Source: DATBMA01 sp036555105 (GTDB lineage Bacteria; Actinomycetota; Acidimicrobiia; Spongiisociales; ZC4RG35). Taken from it: DNA of 64,000 bases. The translations under genes and the position numbers were made by a program. The notes beneath the pieces were generated by a model. It was not told the origin of the DNA. It saw nothing but the letters and a program-made list of their open reading frames with translations, and did not search any database. Below are positions 16,563 to 25,077 of this stretch, one piece after another (the stretch's first letter is position 1; every line of letters begins with the position of its first letter). The stretch covers positions 34,797-98,796 of the forward strand of contig DATBMA010000031.1 in NCBI GenBank assembly GCA_036555105.1, read 5' to 3'.

Positions 16563-17998
16563 CCGACCGGGGAGCCCTGCTCGTCCGGTGCCACCGCCGC
16601 CTCGAGCTCGCTGAACGCCTCCTCGATGGCGTGGGTGACCCGCCCAGTGTCGGGAATGGCGTCGTAGTCGGCCAGGATTCCCCACAGCAGCTTCCCGTCA
16701 TAGGAGAACAGGGCCAGGCTCAACCCATGCTGTGACCAGAGTGGGACCATCGGATAGTTGGAGAGCATGCGCGCCTCCAGCAAGTACATCGGGAATTGAG
16801 GGCCGGGGACATTGGTGATGGTGATGTTGAATGGCCGCATCTTCGGTCCCACCACCCGGTTGGCGAAGTAGATGAGGGGGATCGGCGTTCCACGGGAGAG
16901 ATCCACGAGGGTCGCTGCCCCGAGGGCATGGTTGTCGTCCTTCAGCCGGGTCGTCTCCTTGCGGATCGTGTCGAGCCTGGTCAGCGGGTCCGGCTCGGAC
17001 ACCGGCAGGTTGACAAGCCACATCGCCACCTGATTTCCCATCGAGCCAGGCTCAGCGGCGGAGCGAGTCGAGACCGGCACCATCGCCCGGAACTCGACAC
17101 CCTTCAGTTTGAAGCCCCGTTCCAGCAGGTAGCGGCGAATCGCCCCAGTGGCGATGGTCAAGACGAGGTCGTTGATGCTGCCTCCTGTCTTGCGCCGCAC
17201 CGTCTTGACCCGATCGAGTGAGAGCTCGACTCCGTCGAAACGGCGATTCAGCCCGAGGTCGGGGTTCAACGGCGTTCGACTGGCGCTGGTGAGCCATCCC
17301 GAGCCGAGTGACTCGAACGCGGCCTGGGCCCTGCCGGCCATCGCCGCCGCGATCTCCGAGCCACGGGTCGAAATCTCCCGCCACGATGTCATGAGATCGA
17401 AGATCCTCCTGGTGGTGCGGGCGGCGCTGGTTACCGCAAGGTCGGTCCCGGTGGGAGCCGGCCTCGGCTCCCAAGGGGCTGCGGGTTCGATGTCCGAGGT
17501 GGGCACGACGTTGAGGAGGATGGTGGTTAGGTCTACCCCAGCCACCCCATCGATCATGCAGTGATGGATCTTGGCGATGACGGCGAATCGATCGCGGGCG
17601 AGCCCTTCGACAAGCCACAGCTCCCACATCGGCCGGGAGCGATCGAGCTTCTGCGACACGATTCTGCCCGCCATCCGCCGAAGCTGGTCGTCGCTGCCGG
17701 GGTGAGGGAGGCGGACGTAGCGAAGGTGGAAGTCGAGGTCGAATTGCTGGTCGTCGATCCAGACGGGCGCCCTGGTCACCGGAACGTACGCCAGCCGCTG
17801 GCGGTACCGGGGGATGTACTGGAGCTTTCCCTCGATGTGGGCCCGGATCCTGTCCAGGTCGATCCCGCCCTTGCCATCGGAAAGGGCATTGGCCTCGAAG
17901 ATCGCCACCGCCGCCACGTGCATGTGCGTGGTCGGCGACTCCAGGGCGAGGACGGACGCGTCGAGGTGGGAGAGGGGCTGGAAGAACGTCTCGCCCAT
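16559..17998 (-). CDS. Wax ester synthase/diacylglycerol acyltransferase (WS/DGAT)
   Basis: A 479-residue acyltransferase that esterifies diacylglycerol or fatty alcohols with acyl-CoA for storage lipid. The active-site motif HHCMIDGVAG is intact near residue 145, preceded by SRPMWELWLVEG. INDLVLTIATGAIRRYL and NITITNVPGPQFPMYLLEAR are other family blocks. Such enzymes are typical of actinobacteria. On the minus strand TAGGCT (18008-18013) is nine bases upstream of the ATG, consistent with a leaderless transcript. Confidence 0.92.
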   Translation of the reverse strand: MGETFFQPLSHLDASVLALESPTTHMHVAAVAIFEANALSDGKGGIDLDRIRAHIEGKLQYIPRYRQRLAYVPVTRAPVWIDDQQFDLDFHLRYVRLPHPGSDDQLRRMAGRIVSQKLDRSRPMWELWLVEGLARDRFAVIAKIHHCMIDGVAGVDLTTILLNVVPTSDIEPAAPWEPRPAPTGTDLAVTSAARTTRRIFDLMTSWREISTRGSEIAAAMAGRAQAAFESLGSGWLTSASRTPLNPDLGLNRRFDGVELSLDRVKTVRRKTGGSINDLVLTIATGAIRRYLLERGFKLKGVEFRAMVPVSTRSAAEPGSMGNQVAMWLVNLPVSEPDPLTRLDTIRKETTRLKDDNHALGAATLVDLSRGTPIPLIYFANRVVGPKMRPFNITITNVPGPQFPMYLLEARMLSNYPMVPLWSQHGLSLALFSYDGKLLWGILADYDAIPDTGRVTHAIEEAFSELEAAVAPDEQGSPVG

Positions 17999-18043
17999 GG
18001 CCCTGTAAGCCTATCGAAACCGGAGAATGGTTGATCGGGGCGC

Positions 18044-20371
18044 TCAGTCGCCCTGGGCAGATTCCTCGAAAGTCGCTGCCAGGGCGTCGGCCTCGGCCGA
18101 GGCCAGGTGCCACGGCACGCTGGTCACCGCCACCCCCGGCTCGAAGATGAGGGTGGCCTTGATGTAGAAGGCGGTCTGGTTGTGCAGGATCTGGCTGCCG
18201 AAGCCAGGCACCACGAACTCCGGGATCACCACGTTGATGAGGGTGCCGGGGTCGGTGTCCCGGCGAAGCCTGCGCACATACCGAAGCAAAGGCTTGGTGA
18301 TGCCCCGGAAGGGGCTCTCGAGGATTTCCAGCGGCCCGAACGTCTCGTGCCAGTTGGCCAAGATCTTGTTCCTCTGGTCGGCGTCGATGTCGAGATGGGC
18401 GGCCCGCATCTGCCCACCAAGGCGGGCGGCATATGCCAGGGCTCGCCGGGTGTGCACAGCCACATCGCTGACCAGCACCACGACTTCCTGTGTGGCGATG
18501 TGGTCTGGATCTCTCTTGGCAATGTTCGTCGACCCGGCGCGCGGGCGCTGATAAGTGAGGTCCGTGACCGCCACCCTCGGGATGAACAAGAGGAGGAGTT
18601 TGAGGACCAATCCATGGGGATGGGTCACCAAGCTGCCCAGTCTCTGATGCCTGATCAGTTCCGGAATGACCACGGTGATGAACGAGTCCGGGTAAGCCTC
18701 CGCTTCCCTGCTGACGAAGCGACGAAGCGACTGGAAGGTCCGCCCTTCCGACTCAACCACTTCCAACGGATGCTGCGGATACAGCCGCGGCCAGGTATCG
18801 ATGAGATCCTCGTTCCTGGTCTCCGGCGCGTGAACGATGGTTATGGCATCTGGTTGGATCAGCTCGGCGTATTCGATTGCCCTCTCGGTAGCACGGCCGG
18901 TGTGGGCAACCAGCACGACCACCCGGTTCCGGGTTGGGATGGGGCCTTCTCCCACGAGCCGCAGGCGATCTGCCACATCGAGGTAGTGGCGGCGGGTCGC
19001 AGCCATGATCAGAACCAAGACCGGGATGGCTACAAGGACGATCCAGGCACCGTGGGAGAACTTCACCGTGGCGATGACCACCAGCACGATCCCAGTGACG
19101 ACCGCACCAACTGCGTTGACCGGCCAAGACCTCCTCCAACCCGGTTCCTTGGTCCGCCACCAGCGGCGAACCATGCCAGTCTGAGAGATGGTGAAGGAGA
19201 TGAAAACTCCCACCACGTAGAGCTGGATCAGCCTGCTCACTTCTGCGTCGAATATGACGATCAGAAGAACCGCCGCTCCAGCCAGCACGAGCACACCGTT
19301 GGAGAAGACAAGCCGGTCGCCCAGGTTTCTGAATTGGCGAGGCATCAGCTTGTTGCGGGCGAGGATGGCGGACAGGCGTGGGAAGTCCTGATAGGCGGTA
19401 TTGGCGGCCAGCACCAAGATCAATGCCGTGAAGACCTGCAGCAACCAGAAGCCGAAGCCCTCGTTGAAGGCGGCCCTGCCGATCTGGGAGATCACCGTGC
19501 CGTAGGTGTCGACCGTCTCCTCGGAGATGCGGACGTCGAACAGCCGGGCCAGAGTGCTGATCCCCAGGAACATGGCTATTGAGATCGCACCCATCACTGC
19601 CAAAGTGTGAGCGGCGTTCCTAGCCTTGGGAGCGCGGAAAGCCTGGACACCGTTAGAGATTGCTTCAACTCCTGTCAGGGCCGTCGAACCGGAGGCAAAG
19701 GCTCTCAGGATCAGAAAGATGCTCACCGTCGCAACTTCCGCCGGCAGTTCTGCGCCGGCGGAAATCGCCTGGGGGCAGGCATCCAGCGCGCAACGTGCAA
19801 AGCCTGTTGCGAGCATCGCAAAGACCGTCACCACAAATGCGTATGTGGGTAAGGCGAAGAAGGTCGAGGACTCTCGTGCCCCCCGCAAGTTGGCCACGGT
19901 GATGAGGCCGATGACCACCACTGACATGAGCACTCGATAGGGCAACAGGCTCGGGAACGCAGATGTGACGGCAGCCATCCCCGCCGCCACCGAAACGGAA
20001 ACCGTCAGGGTGTAGTCGGCGAGAAGGGCGGCTGCGGCCACCATCGCCGGGGTCAACCCCAGATTCTCGAGGGCGACGTTGAACGCGCCGCCACCCTGCG
20101 GATACGCCCGGATGGTTTGGCGATAGCTGATGACCACGATCAGCAGCAGGAGGGCGATGGCGATAGAGATCGGGGTCAGGTACGAGAAGGCCGCCGCCCC
20201 GGCCAGGGCCAGAACGAGCATGGACTCCTCGGTGGCATATGCCACCGATGAAAGGGGGTCGGAAGCGAAGACCGGCAGTGCCAGTCTCTTGGGAAGGAGC
20301 TCATGTTCCATCTCGTCCGAGGCGAGCGGACGACCGATGACCCTGCGTTTGAAGTCGGCCCAGCGAACCAA
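18044..20371 (-). CDS. KimA-like APC superfamily permease with two C-terminal soluble domains
   Basis: A 775-residue transporter. The first 470 residues have about twelve helices of the APC fold, starting LALPVFASDPLSSVAYATEE, a block shared with KimA (YdaO) potassium importers and related amino-acid permeases. The rest is cytosolic and appears to be an internal duplication: VVVLVAHTGRATERAIEYA...ITVVIPEL and VVVLVSDVAVHTRRALAYA...INVVIPEF, each followed by a hydrophobic stretch. The repeats resemble universal-stress-protein folds. Potassium or an amino acid are both possible substrates. I looked for a ydaO riboswitch upstream and did not find one. Confidence 0.85.
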   Translation of the reverse strand: MVRWADFKRRVIGRPLASDEMEHELLPKRLALPVFASDPLSSVAYATEESMLVLALAGAAAFSYLTPISIAIALLLLIVVISYRQTIRAYPQGGGAFNVALENLGLTPAMVAAAALLADYTLTVSVSVAAGMAAVTSAFPSLLPYRVLMSVVVIGLITVANLRGARESSTFFALPTYAFVVTVFAMLATGFARCALDACPQAISAGAELPAEVATVSIFLILRAFASGSTALTGVEAISNGVQAFRAPKARNAAHTLAVMGAISIAMFLGISTLARLFDVRISEETVDTYGTVISQIGRAAFNEGFGFWLLQVFTALILVLAANTAYQDFPRLSAILARNKLMPRQFRNLGDRLVFSNGVLVLAGAAVLLIVIFDAEVSRLIQLYVVGVFISFTISQTGMVRRWWRTKEPGWRRSWPVNAVGAVVTGIVLVVIATVKFSHGAWIVLVAIPVLVLIMAATRRHYLDVADRLRLVGEGPIPTRNRVVVLVAHTGRATERAIEYAELIQPDAITIVHAPETRNEDLIDTWPRLYPQHPLEVVESEGRTFQSLRRFVSREAEAYPDSFITVVIPELIRHQRLGSLVTHPHGLVLKLLLLFIPRVAVTDLTYQRPRAGSTNIAKRDPDHIATQEVVVLVSDVAVHTRRALAYAARLGGQMRAAHLDIDADQRNKILANWHETFGPLEILESPFRGITKPLLRYVRRLRRDTDPGTLINVVIPEFVVPGFGSQILHNQTAFYIKATLIFEPGVAVTSVPWHLASAEADALAATFEESAQGD

Positions 20372-20490
20372 GAATCCCTACTGACGAATAGGCGCGACCG
20401 CTCAGATTACGACGACGCCAGCCGCTGAGCGGAATCCTCCGGGTCGGGCTCTGGCGGAGCATGATTGCAGGTGGCACGATTTCCCCGCAG

Positions 20491-20566
20491 GCCCTCGTAG
20501 CTCAGGGGATAGAGCACAGGTTTCCTAAACCTGGTGTCGGAGGTTCGAGTCCTCCCGAGGGCGCCA
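20491..20566 (+). tRNA. tRNA-Arg (anticodon CCT), CCA encoded
   Basis: Acceptor GCCCTCG pairs with CGAGGGC; D-arm GCTCAGGGGATAGAGC; anticodon stem CAGGT/ACCTG with loop TTCCTAA (anticodon CCT); T-arm GGAGG TTCGAGT CCTCC; discriminator G and CCA are encoded at 20563-20566. It reads AGG arginine codons. Its 3' half and downstream hairpin are repeated at 20641-20738. Confidence 0.95.
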
Positions 20567-20738
20567 CACGCATCCTCTATCCCCTGAGCTTGCTCAGGGA
20601 CTGAGCCTGATGGCTCTTCGGCTGGCGCCTCATCGCATGGCACAGGTTTCCTAAAACCTGGTGTCGGAGGTTCGAGTCCTCCCGAGGGCGCCACACTCAT
20701 CCTCTATCCCCTGAGCTTGCTCAGGGACTGAGCCTGAT
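20515..20738 (+). repeat. Tandem duplication of the tRNA-Arg 3' half and downstream hairpin
   Basis: A 97-base unit at 20515-20611 (from the anticodon stem of tRNA-Arg through the CCA and a CCCTGAG-CTTG-CTCAGGG hairpin) recurs at 20641-20738 with only two changes: one extra A in the anticodon loop and one G-to-T after CCAC. The two are 126 bases apart, with 29 unrelated bases between them. The second copy lacks acceptor and D-arm and cannot make a tRNA. Such 3'-end copies are typical footprints of integration at a tRNA. Confidence 0.9.
20641..20692 (+). pseudogene. tRNA-Arg 3' fragment
   Basis: Contains anticodon arm, T-arm, 3' acceptor strand and CCA of tRNA-Arg, but no 5' half, and an extra A in the anticodon loop (CCTAAAACC). 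It is a remnant and not a functional tRNA. Confidence 0.85.
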
Positions 20739-20822
20739 ACGAGTCCTCGCCAGGGACTGCCTGACCGCCTGGCATTGCTTGTCCAGGCTGGTTCGGCCGC
20801 TCGAATCTAACCTGGGCACGAG

Positions 20823-22031
20823 ATGACCGACCACGAGTCGACCCGCCCGCCCGCCTGGTTGCCGAGGGCTGTGTTCATCATCGCTCTCACTCTTGTCGGC
20901 CTCACCTTCCTCGGGTGGTTCTTCTACACCCTCCGGAGCCTGTTCGGGATGCTGTTCATCGCCGTCTTTCTGGCAGTGGCGGCCGAACCGGTGGTCCAGA
21001 AGCTGAACAAGCGGGGCGTGAAGAGATGGGTGGCCGCCCTGATCGTGGTCATAGGCCTGCTGCTGTTGATGATCGCGTTGGTGTTGCTCGTGGTACCCGC
21101 CTTCGTGAGCAGCATTGTGAACTTCGTCGCGGCTCTGCCGCAGTACGTTGAGGACTTCACAGCCTGGCTCGGCCAATACGTCGACCTCGGATCTTTCGAC
21201 CCGAGCACAATCGACTACACCGGCCTCGGAAACGTGGCCGGCAATCTCCTGGGGGCGGTCTTCTCCTGGGGCTCGGGGTTTCTCGGCGGTATCGGGCAGG
21301 CAATCACCATCCTGTTGTTCGCTTATTACGGGGTGGCACAGCAACCCGAGATCCGGCGGGGTGCCTTCTCATTCATGACCCCTCAGCGGCAGAAAGAGGC
21401 CAATTTCATATGGGAGGTGTCGGTCGAGAAGACCGGCAGCTACTTCTACAGCCGCTTCATCCTCGGCCTGCTGATCGGCACCTACTCCCTCATCTTGTTC
21501 CTGATCCTGGGTCTGCCTCACGCATTTGCGCTGGCCGTGTTCGTGGCAATCGTTGCCGAGCTGATCCCGGTCATCGGCACCTACATCGCCATGATCGTTC
21601 CGGCCCTTGTGGCGCTCTTCATCGACCCGATGAAAGCCCTATGGGTGATTGTCTTTCTCGTCATCTATCAGGGGATCGAGAATCTCTTCCTGCTGCCCAG
21701 AGTCACATCCAAGACGATGGAGATCCATCCCGCGGTGAGCATCGCGGCGGTCATCGCGGGGAGTGCATTGTTCGGGCCGATCGGAATCTTTCTGGCTCTG
21801 CCGATTACCGCCATCATCCAGTCGATCATCTCGACCTATGTGAACCGATACGAGTTGATCCCTGAGCTGGTGGCGCCTGTCCATAGCGTTGCTGCCGACG
21901 ATCGTGAAGGCGCCGATTGGTGGCGGTTTTGGGACCGCGACCGCGAAGACGACCTCGCGGAGGACGGGAGCACGGCTTCGGGCGAGGGCGAAGACGGTCC
22001 GATGCCCGCACCCTCGCCCGAAGGGCCCTGA
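20823..22031 (+). CDS. AI-2E family (PerM/UPF0118) transporter, copy 2
   Basis: A 402-residue membrane protein, paralogue of the one at 3102-4346. Visible blocks are EPVVQKLNKRGVKRWVAALI, a soluble loop with PQYVEDFTAWLGQY, and a C-terminal half with AIVAELIPVIGTYIAMI and IYQGIENLFLLPRV. The C-terminal 50 residues are acidic and disordered-looking. Substrate unknown. TAACCT at 20808-20813 is nine bases upstream of the ATG. It is 45 bases upstream of the MscS-like gene and may start that operon. Confidence 0.88.
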   Translation: MTDHESTRPPAWLPRAVFIIALTLVGLTFLGWFFYTLRSLFGMLFIAVFLAVAAEPVVQKLNKRGVKRWVAALIVVIGLLLLMIALVLLVVPAFVSSIVNFVAALPQYVEDFTAWLGQYVDLGSFDPSTIDYTGLGNVAGNLLGAVFSWGSGFLGGIGQAITILLFAYYGVAQQPEIRRGAFSFMTPQRQKEANFIWEVSVEKTGSYFYSRFILGLLIGTYSLILFLILGLPHAFALAVFVAIVAELIPVIGTYIAMIVPALVALFIDPMKALWVIVFLVIYQGIENLFLLPRVTSKTMEIHPAVSIAAVIAGSALFGPIGIFLALPITAIIQSIISTYVNRYELIPELVAPVHSVAADDREGADWWRFWDRDREDDLAEDGSTASGEGEDGPMPAPSPEGP

Positions 22032-22076
22032 GCCGATGTGCCTGGCCACGGTTCCACTTAGCCAGGGATCAGCGGC

Positions 22077-22643
22077 ATGAACCCCGTTCTCGGATCCCTG
22101 TTGGCGTCGCTCGGAGTGGTTGCGCTCGCATACATCGGCTATCGGCTGTTGTCCGCTTGGGCGGAACGAGCCATTGTTCGCGTCGCCCAGCGTGGCGGTG
22201 CCCCCGGGGCCGAATATCGGGCCAGGTCGCTGTGGTCGGTAGGCCGGCGATTGGTCTTCATCGTCATCCTGCTGGCGGTCATGGTCACGATCATGAGCAT
22301 CTGGGGGGTCAGCTCAGCTGCTCTGGTGGCGGTGGCAGGAAGCGTCGGGGTGGCAGTCGGCCTGGGCGCTCAGGGGCTGGTGCGGGACATGATCGCTGGG
22401 TTCTACATACTGGCCGAGAACCAGTTCAGCATCGGCGACCAGGTGAGCATCACCGGGGTGGAGGGCGAGGTGATCGACATCCAGCCCCGGGTCACGGTGC
22501 TACAAGACCGCCGGGGCCGGGTGTATTACGTGCCCAACGGCTCGATCGTGGTCACCACCAACAAGACCACGGCCGCCTCACCTCGGATTCTCTCGGCGGC
22601 TGATGAGGACCCGGACCGGCGACCGGATACCCTTCCGGGATGA
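22077..22643 (+). CDS. Short MscS-family mechanosensitive channel
   Basis: A 188-residue protein with three N-terminal helices and the MscS pore-lining helix AVAGSVGVAVGLGAQGLVRD followed by GFYILAENQFSIGDQVSI and the beta domain ending VYYVPNGSIVVTTNKT. It would open under membrane tension during osmotic downshock. The usual C-terminal alpha/beta vestibule domain (about 90 residues in E. coli MscS) is missing; the protein ends soon after the beta domain. The stop overlaps the next start by four bases (ATGA). Confidence 0.88.
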   Translation: MNPVLGSLLASLGVVALAYIGYRLLSAWAERAIVRVAQRGGAPGAEYRARSLWSVGRRLVFIVILLAVMVTIMSIWGVSSAALVAVAGSVGVAVGLGAQGLVRDMIAGFYILAENQFSIGDQVSITGVEGEVIDIQPRVTVLQDRRGRVYYVPNGSIVVTTNKTTAASPRILSAADEDPDRRPDTLPG

Positions 22644-23671
22644 CCTCAGACGAAGACCGCATCGCCCTCTTCCTCGACTATGAGAACCTGGCCATCGGGG
22701 CGAGAGATGCCTTGGGCGGCATGCAGTTCGACTTCCGGCCGATCGCCGATGCCCTGGCCGAGCGGGGTCGCGTGGTGTCGCGCCGGGCGTACGCAGACTG
22801 GTCGATGTTCGACGAGGACCGGCGGATGCTCACCCGCAATCATGTGGAGCTGATCGAGATCCCCCAGCGGCTGGGAGTGGTCCGTAAGAACGCGGCGGAC
22901 ATCAAGCTGGCAGTCGATGCCACCGAGCTCGCCTTCGAGCGGGAGTATGTGACCACTTTCGTCATATGTACCGGCGACTCCGACTTCACACCGCTGGTCC
23001 ACAAGCTACGCGAGCTGAACAAGAAGGTGATCGGGGTGGGCGTGAAGGCTTCGACCTCGGCGCTGCTGCCGCCCGCCTGTGACGAGTTCCTCTTCTACGA
23101 GAACCTGGAGGGAGTCGAGACGAGGGAGGCTGCCAACGGCAAGACCAAGCCCAAAGAGGCGGCCACCACCCCTGCCACCGAGTCGGGGGTGGAGGGGATC
23201 GAGGGGCTGATCACGACCACCCTGGGGGGCCTCCAACGGTCGAGTGGGGAGGCGGTCCTGGCGTCGACTCTCAAGCGGGCGTTGCTTCGCAAGGACTCGA
23301 CCTTCTCCGAGGCGGACTATGGATTCCGTGCGTTTGGCGAGCTGCTGCGGCATCTCGAGGAGAAAGGTGTTGTCGAGCTGACAGATGGACCGGCCCGCGG
23401 TGACCCGGTCGTCCAGTTCCCGGCCAGCGGCGGGGGCGAGCAGGAGGCATTCACCCTCCTGGCCTCGGTGGTGGCCGACATGCAGAAGCGCAACGGGGTC
23501 CCGATGCTCTCTGGGCTCAAGAACCAGGTCCGCAAGCGCAATCCCGACTTCTCGGAGAAGAAATTCGGGTTCGGAGGGTTCCTTCAGTTCTGCCGGGCTG
23601 CCCAGAACCAGGGCCTGATCGAGTTGGCCTGGAACGAGCAGTCAGGTGACTACGAAGTGCGGGTTCCTTGA
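22640..23671 (+). CDS. NYN (PIN-like) nuclease domain protein with two OST-HTH/LOTUS domains
   Basis: A 343-residue protein. Residues 5-160 are a NYN domain: IALFLDYENLAIGARD with the first Asp cluster, DIKLAVDATELAF, and VICTGDSDFTPLVHKLRE with the second acidic cluster, followed by KVIGVGVKASTSALL. Two LOTUS/OST-HTH modules follow (about 190-260 and 270-340), each with a LKRALLRKD...F or LKNQVRKRNPDFSEKKFGF pattern. Together they predict an RNA-binding ribonuclease. It is coupled to the MscS gene upstream and to an oxidase gene downstream by overlapping stops and starts. Confidence 0.9.
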   Translation: MTSDEDRIALFLDYENLAIGARDALGGMQFDFRPIADALAERGRVVSRRAYADWSMFDEDRRMLTRNHVELIEIPQRLGVVRKNAADIKLAVDATELAFEREYVTTFVICTGDSDFTPLVHKLRELNKKVIGVGVKASTSALLPPACDEFLFYENLEGVETREAANGKTKPKEAATTPATESGVEGIEGLITTTLGGLQRSSGEAVLASTLKRALLRKDSTFSEADYGFRAFGELLRHLEEKGVVELTDGPARGDPVVQFPASGGGEQEAFTLLASVVADMQKRNGVPMLSGLKNQVRKRNPDFSEKKFGFGGFLQFCRAAQNQGLIELAWNEQSGDYEVRVP

Positions 23672-24906
23672 CCGAAACCGCCGATGTGGTGGTTGTGGGG
23701 GCGGGGATCATCGGGGCATCGATCGCATATCAGCTGGCGAGGCATGGAGCGGGACGGGTTGTGGCCCTCGACAAGGGCGAGGGCCCGGCCGAAGGTTCGA
23801 CCGGCGCCTCCTCTTCCATCTGCCGTTGTCGTTACACGCATCCGGAGGTGGTGCGTACCGCTTTCCACGGCCAGGAGGCATTTGGCAACTGGGCGGCGTT
23901 CACCGGCCTCGACAACCCACGCTCGGGCCTGCGGCGCATCGGGGTGTTGTGGATGTTCGATCGCGATGCCGGCGCAGTGGGAAAGGACGCCGACCGCCTC
24001 ACCCGTGAAGGGGTGAAGGCGGAGGTCGTCGGCCCTCAAGATGTAAGTGTCCGCTTTCCGGCTCTTTCGACCTGCGTCGAGCCGTTCGACCTCGATGGGG
24101 AAGTCGACCACGACTGCCGCCAAGGTGAAGCATTCCTGTTCGAGGCTGAGGGTGGCTACGCGGAGCCGACCGGCGCCAACCAGGACCTTATCGAGGCGAC
24201 CGAACTGGCAGGAGGCGAGGTCAGGTTTCGCTCGAAGGTGTCGGCCGTGCGCAGGTCCGGTGGCAGGGTGATCGGCGTTGCCCTCGAGAGCGGCGAAACG
24301 CTCGACGCGGGGCTGGTGATAAACGCAGCCGGCCCTTGGTGCAATCGCCTCAACGAGCTGGCAGAAGTGGAGCTTCGTTGGACCCTCACCCCGACCCGGG
24401 TGCAGACCCTCTATCGGGATTGGCCTTCCGAGCTCGGCCGGTTGCCTGTGGGGGCGGACAGTTCTACTGGTATCTACTTCCGCCCTGAGCTCGGGACCGG
24501 TCAGGTGCTGGTCGGCTCGGTCCTCCCCGAAGACGAAGAGGAGATCGTGAGCGACCCGGATCACTTCAAGCGAGTCCCGGATCCGCCATTTCGGGAGCTG
24601 AAGATGGCTGCTTTCCACCACCGCGTACCTGCCCTGGTCGCGCGAGGAGAGATTGGGGGCCTGGCCGGCCTCTACACGATCAACCGGGAAGACGTGCATC
24701 CCGTCCTCGGCCCCACCGGCCTGGATGGATGGTGGGTGGCGAACGGGTTCTCCGGGCATGGCTTCAAGCTGGCTCCCGCCATCGGGTCGATGATCGCCCA
24801 GGCCGCAACCGGCCGGGCACTCGAGTACGACACCGATGTCCCCATGGCTTTCTTCTCGGTCGACCGTCAGCCTCTCGACCTGTCCGTCAAGCACGTGCTG
24901 GCCTGA
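23668..24906 (+). CDS. FAD-dependent amine oxidase of the DAO family
   Basis: A 412-residue flavoprotein. The N-terminal dinucleotide fold is VVVVGAGIIGASIAYQLARHG, and the C-terminus has the FAD-binding PVLGPTGLDGWWVANGFSGHGFKLAPAIG typical of sarcosine/dimethylglycine/glycine oxidase relatives. It would oxidise an N-methylated or secondary amino acid with release of hydrogen peroxide or electrons; the substrate is not evident. TTG at 23668 overlaps the previous stop (TTGA). The 3' end is followed by a hairpin repeat and the aromatic leader region. Confidence 0.85.
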   Translation: MTETADVVVVGAGIIGASIAYQLARHGAGRVVALDKGEGPAEGSTGASSSICRCRYTHPEVVRTAFHGQEAFGNWAAFTGLDNPRSGLRRIGVLWMFDRDAGAVGKDADRLTREGVKAEVVGPQDVSVRFPALSTCVEPFDLDGEVDHDCRQGEAFLFEAEGGYAEPTGANQDLIEATELAGGEVRFRSKVSAVRRSGGRVIGVALESGETLDAGLVINAAGPWCNRLNELAEVELRWTLTPTRVQTLYRDWPSELGRLPVGADSSTGIYFRPELGTGQVLVGSVLPEDEEEIVSDPDHFKRVPDPPFRELKMAAFHHRVPALVARGEIGGLAGLYTINREDVHPVLGPTGLDGWWVANGFSGHGFKLAPAIGSMIAQAATGRALEYDTDVPMAFFSVDRQPLDLSVKHVLA

Positions 24907-24951
24907 GACCATCGCACGGTGAGACGGTGCGACCGTGAGACCGTGCGTCGC
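24904..24951. repeat. GAGACCGT-type repeat with a nested perfect hairpin
   Basis: CGCACGGT at 24913-24920 pairs perfectly with ACCGTGCG at 24940-24947, and inside it ACGGT pairs with ACCGT around GCG. The units are GAGAC and GCGACCGTGAGACC-like. Placed right after the oxidase stop, it could act as that operon's terminator. Confidence 0.7.
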
Positions 24952-24980
24952 GTTGACCACCTGAGGCCTCGTCGGACCGC

Positions 24981-24986
24981 TAAGGT
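24981..24986 (+). promoter_or_regulatory. Predicted -10 box of the aromatic leader
   Basis: TAAGGT lies eight bases before the GTG of the leader peptide. Transcription would begin at about 24993, leaving almost no 5' UTR. A TTGACC at 24953-24958 is 22 bases upstream, too far for a standard -35 element, so the -35 is unresolved. Confidence 0.4.
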
Positions 24987-24994
24987 CTCAACGC

Positions 24995-25054
24995 GTGAAC
25001 AGCGTTCGCTTCTTCTATTACGCCTTTACCTGGGCCGGGCCCGGGTCGGTGTGA
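24995..25054 (+). CDS. Aromatic-amino-acid leader peptide (transcription attenuator)
   Basis: A 19-codon open frame with GTG start and TGA stop. Its product reads MNSVRFFYYAFTWAGPGSV: three Phe, two Tyr and one Trp, including the consecutive run FFYY. It is followed within 25 bases by a strong terminator and then by a DAHP-synthase-like/chorismate mutase gene. This is the architecture of amino-acid attenuation: a ribosome stalled at Phe/Tyr codons under starvation would free GGGCCCGGGT at 25037-25046 to pair with the left terminator arm ACCCGGAGCCC at 25078-25088, preventing termination. When aromatic acids are plentiful the ribosome reaches the stop, covers that segment and the terminator forms. 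Confidence 0.85.
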   Translation: MNSVRFFYYAFTWAGPGSV

Positions 25055-25077
25055 TCGTCTGAAAGCGAGAGTCGCCC

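Noticed and set aside
18107..19582. 491-residue plus-strand open frame
   Set aside because: Fully antisense to the APC permease; long antisense frames are expected in DNA with such high third-position G+C. Its composition (Gln, His, Asp, Gly-rich) is typical of a shadow.
20372..20490. Possible ydaO/c-di-AMP riboswitch ahead of the KimA-like permease
   Set aside because: Checked because KimA genes often carry one; the conserved core sequences of that riboswitch class are not recognisable on the minus strand.
20407..20700. 97-residue minus-strand open frame containing GRTRTSDTRFRKPV
   Set aside because: It is the antisense of tRNA-Arg and its duplicated 3' half. Peptides of this type are well-known false annotations over tRNA genes.
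23650..24960. 436-residue minus-strand open frame
   Set aside because: Antisense to the FAD oxidase, which has clear motifs; no domain is visible in the antisense product.
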